A stretch of 64,000 bases of DNA from the NCBI GenBank assembly GCA_003254925.1, contig QANZ01021853.1:18505-82504 (forward strand). The letters are read 5' to 3'. The position numbers and the translations under genes were made by a program. Positions 39,667-51,719 of this stretch are shown piece after piece; within the stretch, counting starts at the first letter, position 1, and each line of letters begins with the position of its first letter. The notes beneath the pieces are model-generated. The model was not told the origin of the DNA and searched no databases. It saw only the letters and a list, made by a program, of their open reading frames with translations. The DNA comes from Chamaecrista fasciculata (Eukaryota; Streptophyta; Magnoliopsida; Fabales; Fabaceae).

Positions 39667-40287
39667 AAAAAATCTCTCTTTCTTGACAAAAAAACCCTCT
39701 TCGCTGTGAGAGTTTTTTTAGTGAAACTTTGGGTCACTGCTGTCTCAGTGGCGGTGGCCCTCCCTCTGGTTATAGAGTTTTGTGGCGACGACGTTTTGGA
39801 TCAGGGCTCTCATGGTGGCGTTCTGTGGTGGCGAATCTGGACTAGACATTCCACGGCAGCTTTTGGCTTCCACAACGGCTTCCTGGTTTGGTCTTGATTT
39901 TTGGGTGCTCTTCCATGGCGTCGTTTCGTTTTATTATCTTATTATTGTTGCTTTGAGTCTGTTTATGTCTTTTTTTAGAATAACCATTGGGGTTGCCTAC
40001 TGTCCTGTTTGGAAGTGTTTGTCTCTTTTAGATGACTTTATTAATGTTTTCTATTTTTTAGATGGTTGTAGCTTTAGTTGGATCCTTAGATCTGCTAACT
40101 TGACAGTTGATTATCTTGTCAATTTGTCTAAAACGAGGATGGGTCCTCTTGGATGGATTGTAAACCCTCACCTTCGTTAGTTGATATCCTATCTAGTGTT
40201 TATGCTAGGGAGGGATTGACCATTTTTATTTTGTTTTCGTTTGTATTGTTTTTGAATATATGAATTATGTTTTCGACAAAAAAAAAA
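39667..40287 (+). mobile_element. poly(A)-tailed retroposon with 15-bp TSD
   Basis: A 621-bp insert ends cgac plus a run of about 11 A. It is flanked by acttggattctaatt (39652-39666) and acttggaatctaatt (40288-40302), one mismatch. The interior is GC-richer, with frames that stay open for 60-130 codons but no domain I recognise. It is a LINE 3' end or a LINE-mobilised sequence. Confidence 0.7.
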
Positions 40288-40302
40288 ACTTGGAATCTAA
40301 TT

Positions 40303-41572
40303 GATACACTGTAATTTTTATTTTATTATTTAAATTTTAGACATTATGATATATGGAATATAGGATAGGATTACGGTATTACACATTGATGATGATGAAT
40401 ATTTTCTGCCTAGCTATTTTTTTGCGGAAATATAAAAGAGAAAAATAAAACACATTTAGTTTTTTTCTTAAAATTTTGACATTGTTTTGAAAGACTAGAA
40501 TGGAAAAAAAAACATTAGGATTAAATTAAAAACTGAGCAAAAAGATATGTGACTATTTCGAAATTAAGAAATTAAATTTAATCACGTCACAAAGTAATTA
40601 TTATTAAATTACTTTGTTTCTAGTCTTTAATGTTTCCTAAAAATTTATCATTTGTCCCTAACTATTGAATATTATATCTCTTTCGTTTGAAACTCGAATG
40701 TGATTAAATCAGAGCTATGAGTTAAATTTAATGAGTTTTTTCTTTGTTTAGTCGAAGTCATCGACAAACGAGATCAAATATGGCCTGAAAATCGATATCT
40801 TATTTCATGAATTTGGTCATGTTTATCTTGTTTCATGTTCGATTGCAACGAAATTAAAGCAACAAATTACTCTTGACGAGTTTTTTCCTATCCAGTTGAG
40901 ATCGTTGACAAACGAGGTTAAATAGTACTCTGAAAATAAGTTTAATTTGGTCAAAACATCAATATTAACTTTCGGAGTACTATTAGGCATTATTTGGCAA
41001 TGGTCTCAACTAGACAAAGAAGGAATTCATCAATAATAACTTGGGCCCGACTTCAAGTTTGATTTGACCTCTTTTTCCAATGACTCCAATTGGACAAAGA
41101 AAGAATTCATTAAATTTTAACCGTAGTTCTAATTTAATTGCATTCGGATTCAAAACGAGAGAAATATGACCATATTCAATAGTGAGAGACCAATGATGAA
41201 ACTTTTAAAAAACATTAAGGACTAAAATGGAACAAAAAATTATTAGAGACCAAAATGAAACTTTAGGTAAACATTAGAGACCAAAATAAATTTTTGACCA
41301 ATTTATAATTAAAATTTAAAAATAATATTGATTCCGAATTTCCGATTGGGTGGGAATGGCCGAATGGGTTGACCAGCTAGCAGCCATGCGCTTGATCTGA
41401 TTCTACACCTACCAACCACATCTCTTACCACCAACACCACTTTTAACTTTTTGAAGTTTAAAGTTTAAACCACAACTATTCAAATATGGTTAGCTTTAAA
41501 GCAGGGCTTATGAGAATTTTATCTTTTTTTTTTTTGGTAATTTTTGAAATATATAGTAGAAATAAAAAATAA
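40303..41572. other. AT-rich DNA with a partial MULE fold-back
   Basis: About 40600-41310 carries the family core (tatccagttgagatcgttg, caaacgagg) and a right arm of gagaccaaaataaa phrases. The left arm is worn. Confidence 0.5.
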
Positions 41573-43175
41573 AGGTCAAAAACTTATTTTGATTCCTAAT
41601 GTTTACCCTAAGTTCCGTTTTGGTCCATAATATTTTTTTTGCTCCATTTTGATCCTTAATGTTTTTTTAAGTTTTATCATTGGTCACTAACTATTGAATT
41701 TGATCATATCTCTCTCGTTTCAAACTTGAATGTGATTAAATTAAAACTACAAGTTAAATTTGATGAGTTTTTTTCTTTACCTAGTTAAAGTTATCGACAA
41801 ACAAGGTTTAATCGAGCATGAAATCAATCCAGCAAATGGGCCGCTTGTTTCATGAATTTGGCTATATATCTCTCATTTCAAGTCTGAATACAAAAAATCG
41901 GAATTACAAGTTACTCTTGATGAGTTCTTTCTCTATCTAATTTGGGGTCGTTGGCAAACGAGGTTAAATGGTACTCCGAAAGTGAATTTGGTCAAAACAT
42001 AAATATTCACTTTTAGAGTACTATTTGACCTCGTTCATCAATGGTCCCAACTAGACGAAAAAACAAGAACTCGTCAAAAGTAACTTGTAGCTCCGATTTT
42101 GTTGCACTCGGATTTGAAACGAGAGAAATGACCAAATTTATGGAACAAACGACCCATTTGCGGCCCACTTCTGTGCTCGATTTGATCTCTTTTGCCCATG
42201 ACTCTAAGTGGTCAAAAAAAAGAACTTATGAAATTTGACTCGTAGCTCTAATTTAATCACATTTAAGTTTAAAATAAGAGATATCTAATGATATTCAATA
42301 GTTAAGAACCACTAATAAAACTTTTTTAGAAACATTAAAGACTAAAATCGAAAAAAAATAAAACATTAAGGGGGCGTTTGGTACACAGATTGGAAAAATA
42401 GTCCCGAGATTAGGAGCTCCGGCATAGACTAATCATGTGTTTGGTACGCGGATTAAAAAATTACTCCCGGGAATATTGTATTCCAGGAGTAGCATAATTT
42501 CCTAAAATAGCTATTTTTTAATCCCACCTAGAGGGTATGATTAGTCTAATCCCATGGGATGTGATTATTTTGGTCCACCTAAAATGACTCATTTTCCCTC
42601 ATTAAACTTAGCTAATAAAAATTTTGTTTTATAAACTCTTCCCATCTCTCTTCTAATTTAATTCTCTTTGTCAAACATAACTAATTAAGTTTTACTTTGA
42701 CAATTATAGTTATAATTTGAATGATGATTTTTTTAGACTATTTTTTTAATTTTAAGAATCATGACATTATGTTTTGAAATCGTATTTTTTTGATAAGTCA
42801 TCAATGATGTAAAAACAAAGAACATTTTTTCAAAGTTCTTATTAATTGTTTTGGAGAATTTTTGCATTTGATAAGTTATTATTTAAGAATAAAAAGTCAA
42901 TGGTATATTTGGAAAAATATCAAATATTCACAGGATTATCAATGATGAACCAAACACAATATTGTAATATTCACAGGAATATTACAAAATAATCCCATGA
43001 CTGTTTTAACTCATCCAAACATAAATTTTTATATTCATGGAAATCATATTCCTAGGAATCACATTCCCAGGAATATAATTCCCGGGAATAAGAAAATAAT
43101 CTGTGTACCAAACACCCTCTAAAGATCAAAAGAGAATTTTTTTATAAATATTAAGAACAAAAATAGATTTCGTTA
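41573..43175. mobile_element. MULE fold-back interrupted by a Tourist-like MITE
   Basis: The left arm ggtcaaaaacttattttgat and tttggtcc phrases pair with a right arm split by the MITE at 42370-43119: one part before it (taaaacattaa) and the rest after it (taaagatcaaaagag to about 43175). The nesting gives the order of insertion. Confidence 0.65.
42370..43119. mobile_element. Tourist/PIF-Harbinger-like MITE with TAA duplication
   Basis: Ends gggggcgtttggtacacag and, at the right, ctgtgtaccaaacaccctc are inverted repeats of about 22 bp. The 3-bp site taa occurs on both sides (42367-42369 and 43120-43122), as in PIF/Harbinger MITEs. Subterminal cccgggaata and attcccaggaat words occur inside. 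750 bp, no transposase. Confidence 0.8.
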
Positions 43176-44072
43176 AATGTTAAATAGCTCGATATTGTTT
43201 AAGTGAAGTTTTAAATTTAAAATTTTATAAATATAGTTATCTTCCTTGAAAAAACCACCCAGCATAAATTATGTGTGTGACACAAGTAGAGTGATTGGGA
43301 ACCAAACTCGTAAACCGATGAAGCAACAAGAAAAACAATGAAGGGCCTCTTCACGAGCAATTGCATTTCAATCTAAGCTCATCCAAGTGATTGAGATAAG
43401 ATGATGTTTTAATGGGATGAGATGAGATGATATATTGGTGTTTGAGTGATTTTAAAGAAAATGATGTTAACACTACAAAAAAAACATGTTTTAGTGGCGA
43501 CCACAAGTCGCCACCAAAAGCCTGATTCTCGCCACAAAAAATGTTTTAGTGGCAACCTTAGAGTAGTGGCAACCTTAGAGTCGTCAATAAGTCGCCGCAA
43601 GAAGTGCTGTCACTGAAAGTATTAGTGGCGACTTTTGTGCTCGCCACAAATGATACACTTTTAGTGACAACCAATACCGCCACAAATGGATGTTAGGTTG
43701 CCACTGAAGCATAGCACAAGGACAAAAAAAATAAGGTTTTTGTTGCGACTTTGTTTTGCCACTGATATGCTTTTAGTGACAACTCCTTTGGTCGCCACAT
43801 ATAATACTTTTTGTGGCGACTTTTGTTGCCACAGAAGTAACGCACTAGGACAAAAAATAAGGTTTTTGTGGCGACTTTTTGTTGCCACTGAAAGTGCCTT
43901 TAGTGGCATTTTTTTAACTTGTCACAAATAATAATTTTAAATTTTAATTGAATTCAAAATTGCAAGAGATTATAAACAAATAATAAATACATATATAATG
44001 TTATTAATAGAAATCACAAATATTTATTAGCACCGATAGTACTTGTACTAATAAGGTCCTAAGAAAGTATAT

Positions 44073-44235
44073 ACAAGGCTTGATAACATGATTCAAAACA
44101 AAGCCTAATGCACATATGGCTTGGTCACATTGTTCAAAACAAAGCCTATGAAAATATGGCTTAGTTACATAGTTCAAAACAAGCCTAATTCACACAAGGC
44201 ATAGTCACATTGTTCAAAACATGCCTAATTCACTT
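44073..44235. repeat. tandem repeat, about 50-bp unit, inside the CACTA element
   Basis: Four diverged units contain acaaggcttg or atggcttggtcac, then ttcaaaacaaagcctaat. It makes no protein. Confidence 0.7.
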
Positions 44236-45744
44236 ATAGCTCATAAGTCTAGGTACTAACTATAGAATTGACAAAATATTAGAGACCACAAATGATCTAG
44301 TTTCTTCACACATTGAAAATTCTTCAAGTTTGTCTTTGACTTCTTCCTTTCTCCTTGACAATTGAGTTATCAATGGCATTGCTTCCACTTTTCCCTATAA
44401 GTAATAATTTAAAGTTATATAAAGGAAAAAAAAAATAAAACATAATCTTAATATGAGCCTAAAAAATCAATATAACATCAACACAATTATAAAAAGCATT
44501 GGAAGTTCCATGTCAAATGGTATCTTAGAAAAAAAAGAATATGAAAATTCGTTTGGGATTGTTCCTCTTCAATTCATTCTTCTCTCATCTGCCTTACTCT
44601 ATCACCTCAACATTGTGCTACTTACTTATTACACAAACAACAAAAACGCGAAAGTTTTGCATGTTTTCTGCCCCTGCCTCTTCCAACTCAAGTCATTTTC
44701 TTTACTACCTAAACAATATAGGTGAGAAACAACATTAAGTATAAAAAAGCAAAACAATGAGTTAGTTAAGTAGCAATTTTGTTTTCAATTAAGGTAGCAA
44801 TATTATATGTAGTCTTAAATAAACAATAACCTTGGATTTCATATATATATATATATATACAATTTCTCCAATGCGCAAAAGGGCATTTATTTAACTTGGC
44901 CTAAAAAAGATTCAACAAGATGGAAGATATGGACTCATTGATTGAAGATTAAACCTACTTGTGCCAACAGTTAAGCATAAAAAAGAGGCTAAAATAAATA
45001 TGAATTATTGAAACTTTTTAGAGTGTATTCTATGGTGGAGCCCACACCCTTGCACAAGCCACATGCAAATGGAATTTCCCTTACATCATTTAAATATTAT
45101 ACTATAGTATCAGCTTATCTATTTAAATATTAAAGAAAGGGTTATGTGCATTATCTTAGGGATTTGAAAGTCAGCTTTTGAGCAACTAAGATTTTGAAAG
45201 AAAGCAGAGCAAAGTCAGCTTGAGTTATTTTAAGCATATGCTCAACTAATAAAGCATGTCATGACATTTAAAGAACAAAAACGTCTTTACTTGCTAACAC
45301 GACTATGCACTCCAGCCCCTTCATCCTTAAACAAGTAAAAATTTCCCAAAAACTAATAATGCAATCAACAATCATAAACCCAACAGAGACAATTGAAACA
45401 TCATTTCCATTTCCACTTCATTTTCCCACAAGCATTAGAGAGACAACACAGCATCATTGCAGAGTGCTTGTTATAATTTACACATATTCACACAATTTGC
45501 ATAATGCAAAATAAATAAGCAAATTATTTGAGAATTTTCTACAACTTGCATGAGATTGCAGTTTCAACTTTAGCAAGCCAACTCTCTTTATCATTAGGTG
45601 TCTTGGTATTTATCTATACTCTGTATCAGAGTTATTTAAGTTACCATATTCAACATGTTCTAGGTGTCTTTGGGAGCTTTAACAAATGTTTTGAAATCCA
45701 CAAGTTCAAGACAATTTCACAAACAAAACTTGAAAGTCAAAAAC

Positions 45745-47166
45745 ATAGGGTCATTCTTTAAACTTGGCTCTTTCACCCTTTTAAGTTAAATTTGGGCATT
45801 TTGTTCTTCAAACTTTAAAATCAAGAGTATGATATGAGAATCCCTCATAGTTCCAAAGAAATCCCTTTAGTTCATCAAAACCATCAAAATAATCCCTATG
45901 GACCAAAATGCAAACTTCAAAGTTTCATACACGATGACCAAATTTCAAAATACGCATTTAAAATTCAACCCAATGCATTAGAACTCATTTTTACTATCCA
46001 ATGAACTCATCCAAACTAACAATTTCAAGAAAATAAAGAGATTTGACCAAAAACCCCAATTTTCGTCACTTATAAACCCTAGAGTAAAAACAGTCCCAAA
46101 TCTCAATATTTTGGAGTTTTAATGGCTTCCAAAGATACCCAACCTAATATACTATCATCAAAGGATTCATTCCAACCAAGAAAGTCAAGAAACAATGATA
46201 AAATTGATGTTTTTNNNNNNNNNNNNNNNNNNNNNNNNNNNNNNNNNNNNNNNNNNNNNNNNNNNNNNNNNNNNNNNNNNNNNNNNNNNNNNNNNNNNNN
46301 NNNNNNNNNNNNNNNNNNNNNNNNNNNNNNNNNNNNNNNNNNNNNNNNNNNNNNNNNNNNNNNNNNNNNNNNNNNNNNNNNNNNNNNNNNNNNNNNNNNN
46401 NNNNNNNNNNNNNNNNNNNNNNNNNNNNNNNNNNNNNNNNNNNNNNNNNNNNNNNNNNNNNNNNNNNNNNNNNNNNNNNNNNNNNNNNNNNNNNNNNNNN
46501 NNNNNNNNNNNNNNNNNNNNNNNNNNNNNNNNNNNNNNNNNNNNNNNNNNNNNNNNNNNNNNNNNNNNNNNNNNNNNNNNNNNNNNNNNNNNNNNNNNNN
46601 NNNNNNNNNNNNNNNNNNNNNNNNNNNNNNNNNNNNNNNNNNNNNNNNNNNNNNNNNNNNNNNNNNNNNNNNNNNNNNNNNNNNNNNNNNNNNNNNNNNN
46701 NNNNNNNNNNNNNNNNNNNNNNNNNNNNNNNNNNNNNNNNNNNNNNNNNNNNNNNNNNNNNNNNNNNNNNNNNNNNNNNNNNNNNNNNNNNNNNNNNNNN
46801 NNNNNNNNNNNNNNNNNNNNNNNNNNNNNNNNNNNNNNNNNNNNNNNNNNNNNNNNNNNNNNNNNNNNNNNNNNNNNNTTTTCTTCAATTGTGGCAATTT
46901 GGAAATTTGTTTGGTGTTAGTGTTTTTATTATCTTTTTTAATTTTATTCTTTAAAATATTATTAATCTTATTAGGATTGATGAGATGGCAAAAAAAGTGA
47001 CACATAAGAAGATGACATGGTAATAATTAAAACCATTAGTTAAAAAATGGATAGAATGATCTAATTCCTAAACCTTCAAAGTTTAAGGATTTAATTTTCA
47101 AAATTTAACTTAAGGATCTATTTCCAAATGACCCAAAGTTTCAGGGGTGTTGTTGCATTTTCCCCT
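45745..47166. mobile_element. possible fold-back (Pack-MULE-like) inside the CACTA element
   Basis: The left phrases gggtcattctttaaacttgg and aagttaaatttgggcatt are loosely mirrored by ttaacttaaggatc and aaagtttcaggggtg near 47100-47150. Between them a gene-like stretch has an ATG at 46122 opening 31 codons before the N run. The limits and the captured content cannot be settled across the gap. Confidence 0.35.
46215..46878. other. assembly gap (664 N)
   Basis: Unread bases. Any frame that crosses them is meaningless. Confidence 0.99.
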
Positions 47167-48062
47167 TTATTTAAATATTATAAGATGTATTTTGTTAAGT
47201 TTTATAAAGATTAAAAATAGAAAAGACAACTATTATAAAAATTTTTTTGAAAATATATTTACAAAATCTTAAGTTGCTAATAAAACTATTTTAGTGGCAA
47301 CCTAAATTGCCACCGATAAATTTATAGTGGATTGGAAAATTGTCACAAAAACCTTTTCGTGGCAAGAACTATGTCGCCACTATTGACCTTTCAGTGGCAA
47401 AATAATTAATTTCGCCACAAACAAATGTTTTAGTGGCAAACTAAAAGTTGCCACTGATAAGTTTATAGTGGTGACATTCAAAAAATGTCACAAAAAACTT
47501 TTAGTGGCAAGAACTATGTCGACACTTTTGACCTTCCAGCGGCAAAATAATTAATGTCGCCACAAAACATGTTTTAGTGGCAATCTAAAAGTTGCCACTG
47601 ATAAGTTCCTAGTGGCGACAAAGAAAAATTGTCACAAAAACGAGTTTAGTGGCAAGAATTATGTTGCAACTATTGACCTTTCAGTGGCAACATAATTAAT
47701 GTCGCCACAAAAAAAGTTGTAGTGGCAATGTACAAGTTGCCACGGATAAGTTTCTAGTGGCGATAGAGAAAAATTGTCACAAAAATGGTTTTAGTGGCAA
47801 GAATTATGTGGCCACCATTGAACTTTCAGTGTCAACTTAATAGATGTCGCCACCAAAAATGTTTTAGTGACAAAGTAAATGTCGTCACTAATGGTCTTTT
47901 AGTGGCAACGTATAAGATATTGTCACGAAAAATATGAAAAAATCATCTTATAAATACCTTCGGTGGCAATCAATAAAAGTCGCCACTAAAAGAGGACTTT
48001 CGGTGACAAAATTTTATGTTGCCACTAAAGAGTCGCCACAAGAAGTTCACTTTGTTGTAGTG

Positions 48063-49895
48063 TAAATAGGGTGTGAAATTATATAAAAGTATGTAATGAT
48101 TATGGTTAGGTGAAATAGGTTATTGGATTTATTTATTTTGTATAGGGGGTATAAATGGTAAGAAATAATGAAATGAGATTGAGATATTGAGATGAGATGA
48201 GATGAGATGATAGATGTTTGGTGGTGGATTGGATGAGATGATCTTGAGATTAGATGTTTTTCGAAAGTGTGAGGATGAGATATTTTTGGATGAAGGTTTA
48301 AGGTCCATCTCATTGGATGAGACGATGGACCAAAATGAAAATAAAATTAAAATTATTTTAAGATTACAATTTGGTCCATAAATTTGAATCGGTCCAATTA
48401 ATCGATCCCTAACATGTGTAAATGATAACTCGGGGACTATAGAAAATCCCAGCCATCAATAATCGAGTCTATTTATGAAATTCAACGACCAAAAAATAAT
48501 AAACAATAGTTTGGGGACTAGAATGCAAATAACATGAAAATTATTGTAAACATACAATTTGGTCCACAACTTTGTATAAACAAAATAAGATAATTGTAAA
48601 CATCCAATGAATCTGTCTATAACTAATCTCGTAGTTTGATAAACAAAATAAGACCAAAAATAGTTTTATTACTGAAATGAAATTAATCTCATAGTTTAAG
48701 GATCAGACTAGCAACAATGCCAACAAATGGGAAGATAAAAAAAATTATTTTAACTCCTTTTAATTTTTACACAAAACTTCATAAAATATATTGAAAAAAA
48801 GTATGAATTGAATTGTGTAATAGTAAAAAAACATATCGGAATGTTGCAGTTTGGACTAAAAAATATAACAAATATTTTGCTGACCATAATGCAACTCATC
48901 TCGTAATTTGAGTAAAAAAATCTAACCATAAATAGTTTTATGACAGAAACAAATAGAACAACATTGCAATTTTTTGGCTACCCATGATTTGAACAAAAAA
49001 AAATAACTGACATGTGAAAACTTGTGTATTTTTCCAACAAAAAAATAATCTTTATTTCTCCATTATCCACAACGTATAATCATTGGATGATTTTGGACAT
49101 GAATATAGAACAAAAAATAGTTTGAGGACCAAAATGAAACTAATTGCATAGTTTGAGGAAAAGAAACTAAATAAAAAATAGTTTTAGGAGCCAAGGAAAC
49201 TGAATTCATAATTTGACGATCAAAATACTTATAAAAGTGAAGAGAATATTGTAATGAGAATAGAAGAAGATTGTACCTTAAAAAATAATTAAGGATTTAA
49301 TTGTATATTTTACTCAAAACAAATAGAAGAATATTGGGATTAAAAAAATAACAACATTGCAAATGAACAAAAATAATTTTTGTTTAATTAAGTTAATATA
49401 AATATATATATATAATACAATAGATAATATTTATATATATATATATTTGAGAATTGAGAATAAGAGAGAGATAATATAATATATATATATATAATAATAA
49501 TAATATATTTCTATATATATATTTGATAGAGATGTGTGTGTGAAGGAGAGAGAGAGAGGTGTAAGTGTAAAAGAGATAAAAATTAATAAAAAATGATAGA
49601 TAGAGAGAGAAAATTATAAGTGTAATAAATGAGAGTATATAAAATTACTATTTTACCTAATTGTTGTTTTATATTTGTATTAGAGTATAGGTAATTATAA
49701 GTATATGAGTAGAGATATTTTAGTAAATGTAAGAAAATGAAATGATGTTGTGTATGAGATTATGATATGAATGAGATGAGATGAGATGAGATGAAAGCTC
49801 CAACAAACACCCAACAGTACTGTTCATCTAATCCTAAGCTGAAATGATGATTGAATAAGATGAGATTTAGGAGCTCCCAAACATGCCGAAATTAA
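48063..49895. mobile_element. right part of a TIR relic interrupted by the CACTA element
   Basis: Segments such as gtaatgattatggttagg (48091) and gtataggtaattataagt (49685) match the element at 2588-4469 in order, and the left piece lies before the CACTA element (about 43380-43467). gatgagatgagat microsatellite-like tracts occur at 48190-48245 and 49775-49795. The middle (48360-49400) holds repeated ggaccaaaa and catagtttga phrases. No gene. Confidence 0.5.
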
Positions 49896-50093
49896 GCGGA
49901 TCATCTAAATTCTAAACTTATGAACAAAACTGGAATATCAGAATATGTGAAAGAAATAGGTAAAAGCCTGATTGGGGCACCTTTAGGATGAGGCCCATAT
50001 TTTGTTCCGTGAACAAAATAAATGGCAGCACAAAAAGCACATAGGGATTCATCATACATGTGATCCATGATCGCTTTTGAAGATAAAATCTTG

Positions 50094-50391
50094 GAGTAAA
50101 CTACTAAATTGGTCCCTGGATTATTGACTCGCTGTCAGATTGGTCCCCGAATTTAGAAAATTGACAAATAAGTCCCCGAATTTTTCTAACGAGTCAAATA
50201 GGTCCCCGAATTTTTCTAACATTTGTCAAATAGGTCCTTCTGTTCGGGGACCTATTTGACTAACGTTAGAAAAATTCGGGGACCTATTTGACTCGTTAGA
50301 AAAATTCGGGGACCTATTTGTCAATTTTCTAAATTCGGGGACCAATCTGTCAGCGAGCCAATAATCTAGGGACCAATTTGGTAGTTTACTC
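50094..50391. mobile_element. near-perfect hairpin MULE MITE, perfect 10-bp TSD
   Basis: gagtaaactactaaattggt pairs with accaatttggtagtttactc, and the arms stay complementary almost to the centre, with repeated ggtccccgaatttttctaac units in each arm. The flanking taaaatcttg is perfect (50084-50093 and 50392-50401). The high arm identity implies recent movement. A transcript would form one long duplex. Confidence 0.9.
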
Positions 50392-50442
50392 TAAAATCTT
50401 GTGAACAAACCCAAATTCAGAAATCCCTCTTCCAATAATCTA

Positions 50443-50843
50443 ACCCTTTAAATTACAATTTGGTACTCTATAGTTTGGTCATATTTCACTTTGGTACCCT
50501 GTGGTTTAAAAAATGACACTTTGGTACCATGTGGTATTCTCCATTAACACTTTGGTATCCTTTGGAGCTATTTTGTAATTTTAACCATCACAAATTTGGA
50601 AAAAATTACATATTGACCCCCAATATTTTTAGAAAATTACAAATAGGTTCCTGGATACATATTATGTAGGGACTAAAATGAAAAATTTTAAAAAAATTTG
50701 GGGTCAATATATAATTTTTGCAAAATTTGTTATGATTAAAATTACAAATAACTTCAAAAGGTACCAAAGTGTTAATGGAGAATACCACAGGGTACCAAAG
50801 TAAAATATGACCAAACTACAGAGTATCGAAGTGTAATTTACCC
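50443..50843. mobile_element. second copy of the intron-7 MULE MITE family
   Basis: ttaaattacaatttggtact at the left and gtgtaatttaccc at the right match the ends of 12629-13186, and the ggtaccctgtggtttaaaaa and aatattttta middle is shared. It is shorter and more worn. No clear duplication. Confidence 0.7.
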
Positions 50844-50870
50844 ATGATTTAAGATATTTGATTTGATATA

Positions 50871-51450
50871 CACTCCTCGGAATAGCTCCTCGGACTTAAT
50901 ATCGAGAGCATAAAGGATACCCGGCGGGGAAGCAACCCAGGCAGGTTCCCCCCCCCCACTCAAGCATTTAATGCCAAGATATTGGCATTAAATGCAAGGA
51001 TCCTTGAAAGCACGTGACAGGACAAGAAGGACACGCAAAAGGACCAAAACGTCCCCTGCGCGCAGACCAAGCAATGAAAAGCACTCTTGGCTATCACTGA
51101 CAACCAGGAGAGAAGGTTGGAAATCCCACCATACCCTGGCAATGCTAGCTGTCACGTCAAAAGCAGAAACCTACACCAACCCCCTTTTCCTCACACATCC
51201 CGAGTACACCCCTAACGTCTCAGAGAGACCTCGTACGAACATGAGACAAAAGGGAAGGAGGATAAAAGGAAAAGGGGGGAACCTTTCTAAGGTAACGACT
51301 CTCTCTCTCTAAAAATATTCAAGACTCTCTATTATTCTCTCTCTAACTTAAGCATCGGAGAAGAATCGCAGGGAACCCCCTGTGCATTCTCGTTTGCAGG
51401 TTCCGACGACCCCTACTTGCCGGAAACTGCCCCTCAACTGTGAACTCAAG
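50871..51450 (+). mobile_element. possible solo LTR (Ty3-type)
   Basis: A GC-richer block unlike its neighbours. The stretch from ctctctaacttaagcatcgg to gttccgacgacccc near 51340-51415 resembles the R/U5 part of some plant Ty3 LTRs as I recall them. No primer-binding site follows. The TG...CA ends and a 5-bp duplication could not be fixed, so the boundaries are guesses. Confidence 0.35.
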
Positions 51451-51495
51451 GTTAGATTTATCCTAATCCAGCTTTGTAGTTTTCATGATTTATTT

Positions 51496-51709
51496 GCCAA
51501 CAAAAGTTGGTCTAGTTGGTAAGGAGTGAGTTCATAACTCATAACTCACAAAGTCGTGAGTTCAATTCTCGTTGCTGATGTGAGAGCTTTGTTGGTAGGT
51601 GATTTGTAAGTAACTCTGTAAGTGCTCATAGAGCTTGGAGAGATATTCTGACCTTAGTGAGCCTCTGAGACCTAACTAACCTAAACTTTCGGCAACAAAA
51701 AAAAATATT
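51496..51709 (+). mobile_element. tRNA-derived SINE with 10-bp TSD
   Basis: Box A (ggtctagttggtaagg, 51509-51524) and box B (gtgagttcaattctcg, about 51556-51571) are well placed for a pol III promoter. The 214-bp unit ends in an A run and is flanked by tgatttattt (51486-51495 and 51710-51719). Confidence 0.85.
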
Positions 51710-51719
51710 TGATTTATTT

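Larger units (their letters stand above)
43471..48062. mobile_element. CACTA (En/Spm) transposon, apparently nonautonomous
   Basis: It starts CACTACAAAAAAAACATG and ends tttgttgtagtg, with taa on both sides (43468-43470 and 48063-48065), the 3-bp duplication of the superfamily. Arrays of gtggcaac/gtggcgac and their complements fill 43490-43925 and 47280-48050, the expected transposase-binding subterminal regions. No transposase domain is visible in the sequenced part, but 664 bases are unread (46215-46878). It includes a tandem repeat at 44073-44235 and an inner inverted-repeat structure at about 45745-47166. Confidence 0.88.

Noticed and set aside
43490..43925. CRISPR-like array of short regular repeats
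   Set aside because: The words alternate in orientation with irregular spacing, next to a CACTA end; these are transposon subterminal repeats in plant DNA.
46103..47005. Frames of about 300 codons on both strands
   Set aside because: They are made of unread N bases and carry no information.
48047..48313. 88-codon minus-strand frame rich in His/Ser/Ile
   Set aside because: It reads through gatgagatgagat repeats of a transposon relic.
51509..51571. Standalone tRNA gene
   Set aside because: Boxes A and B are present, but the sequence does not close into a cloverleaf and is followed by SINE body, A tail and a target duplication.
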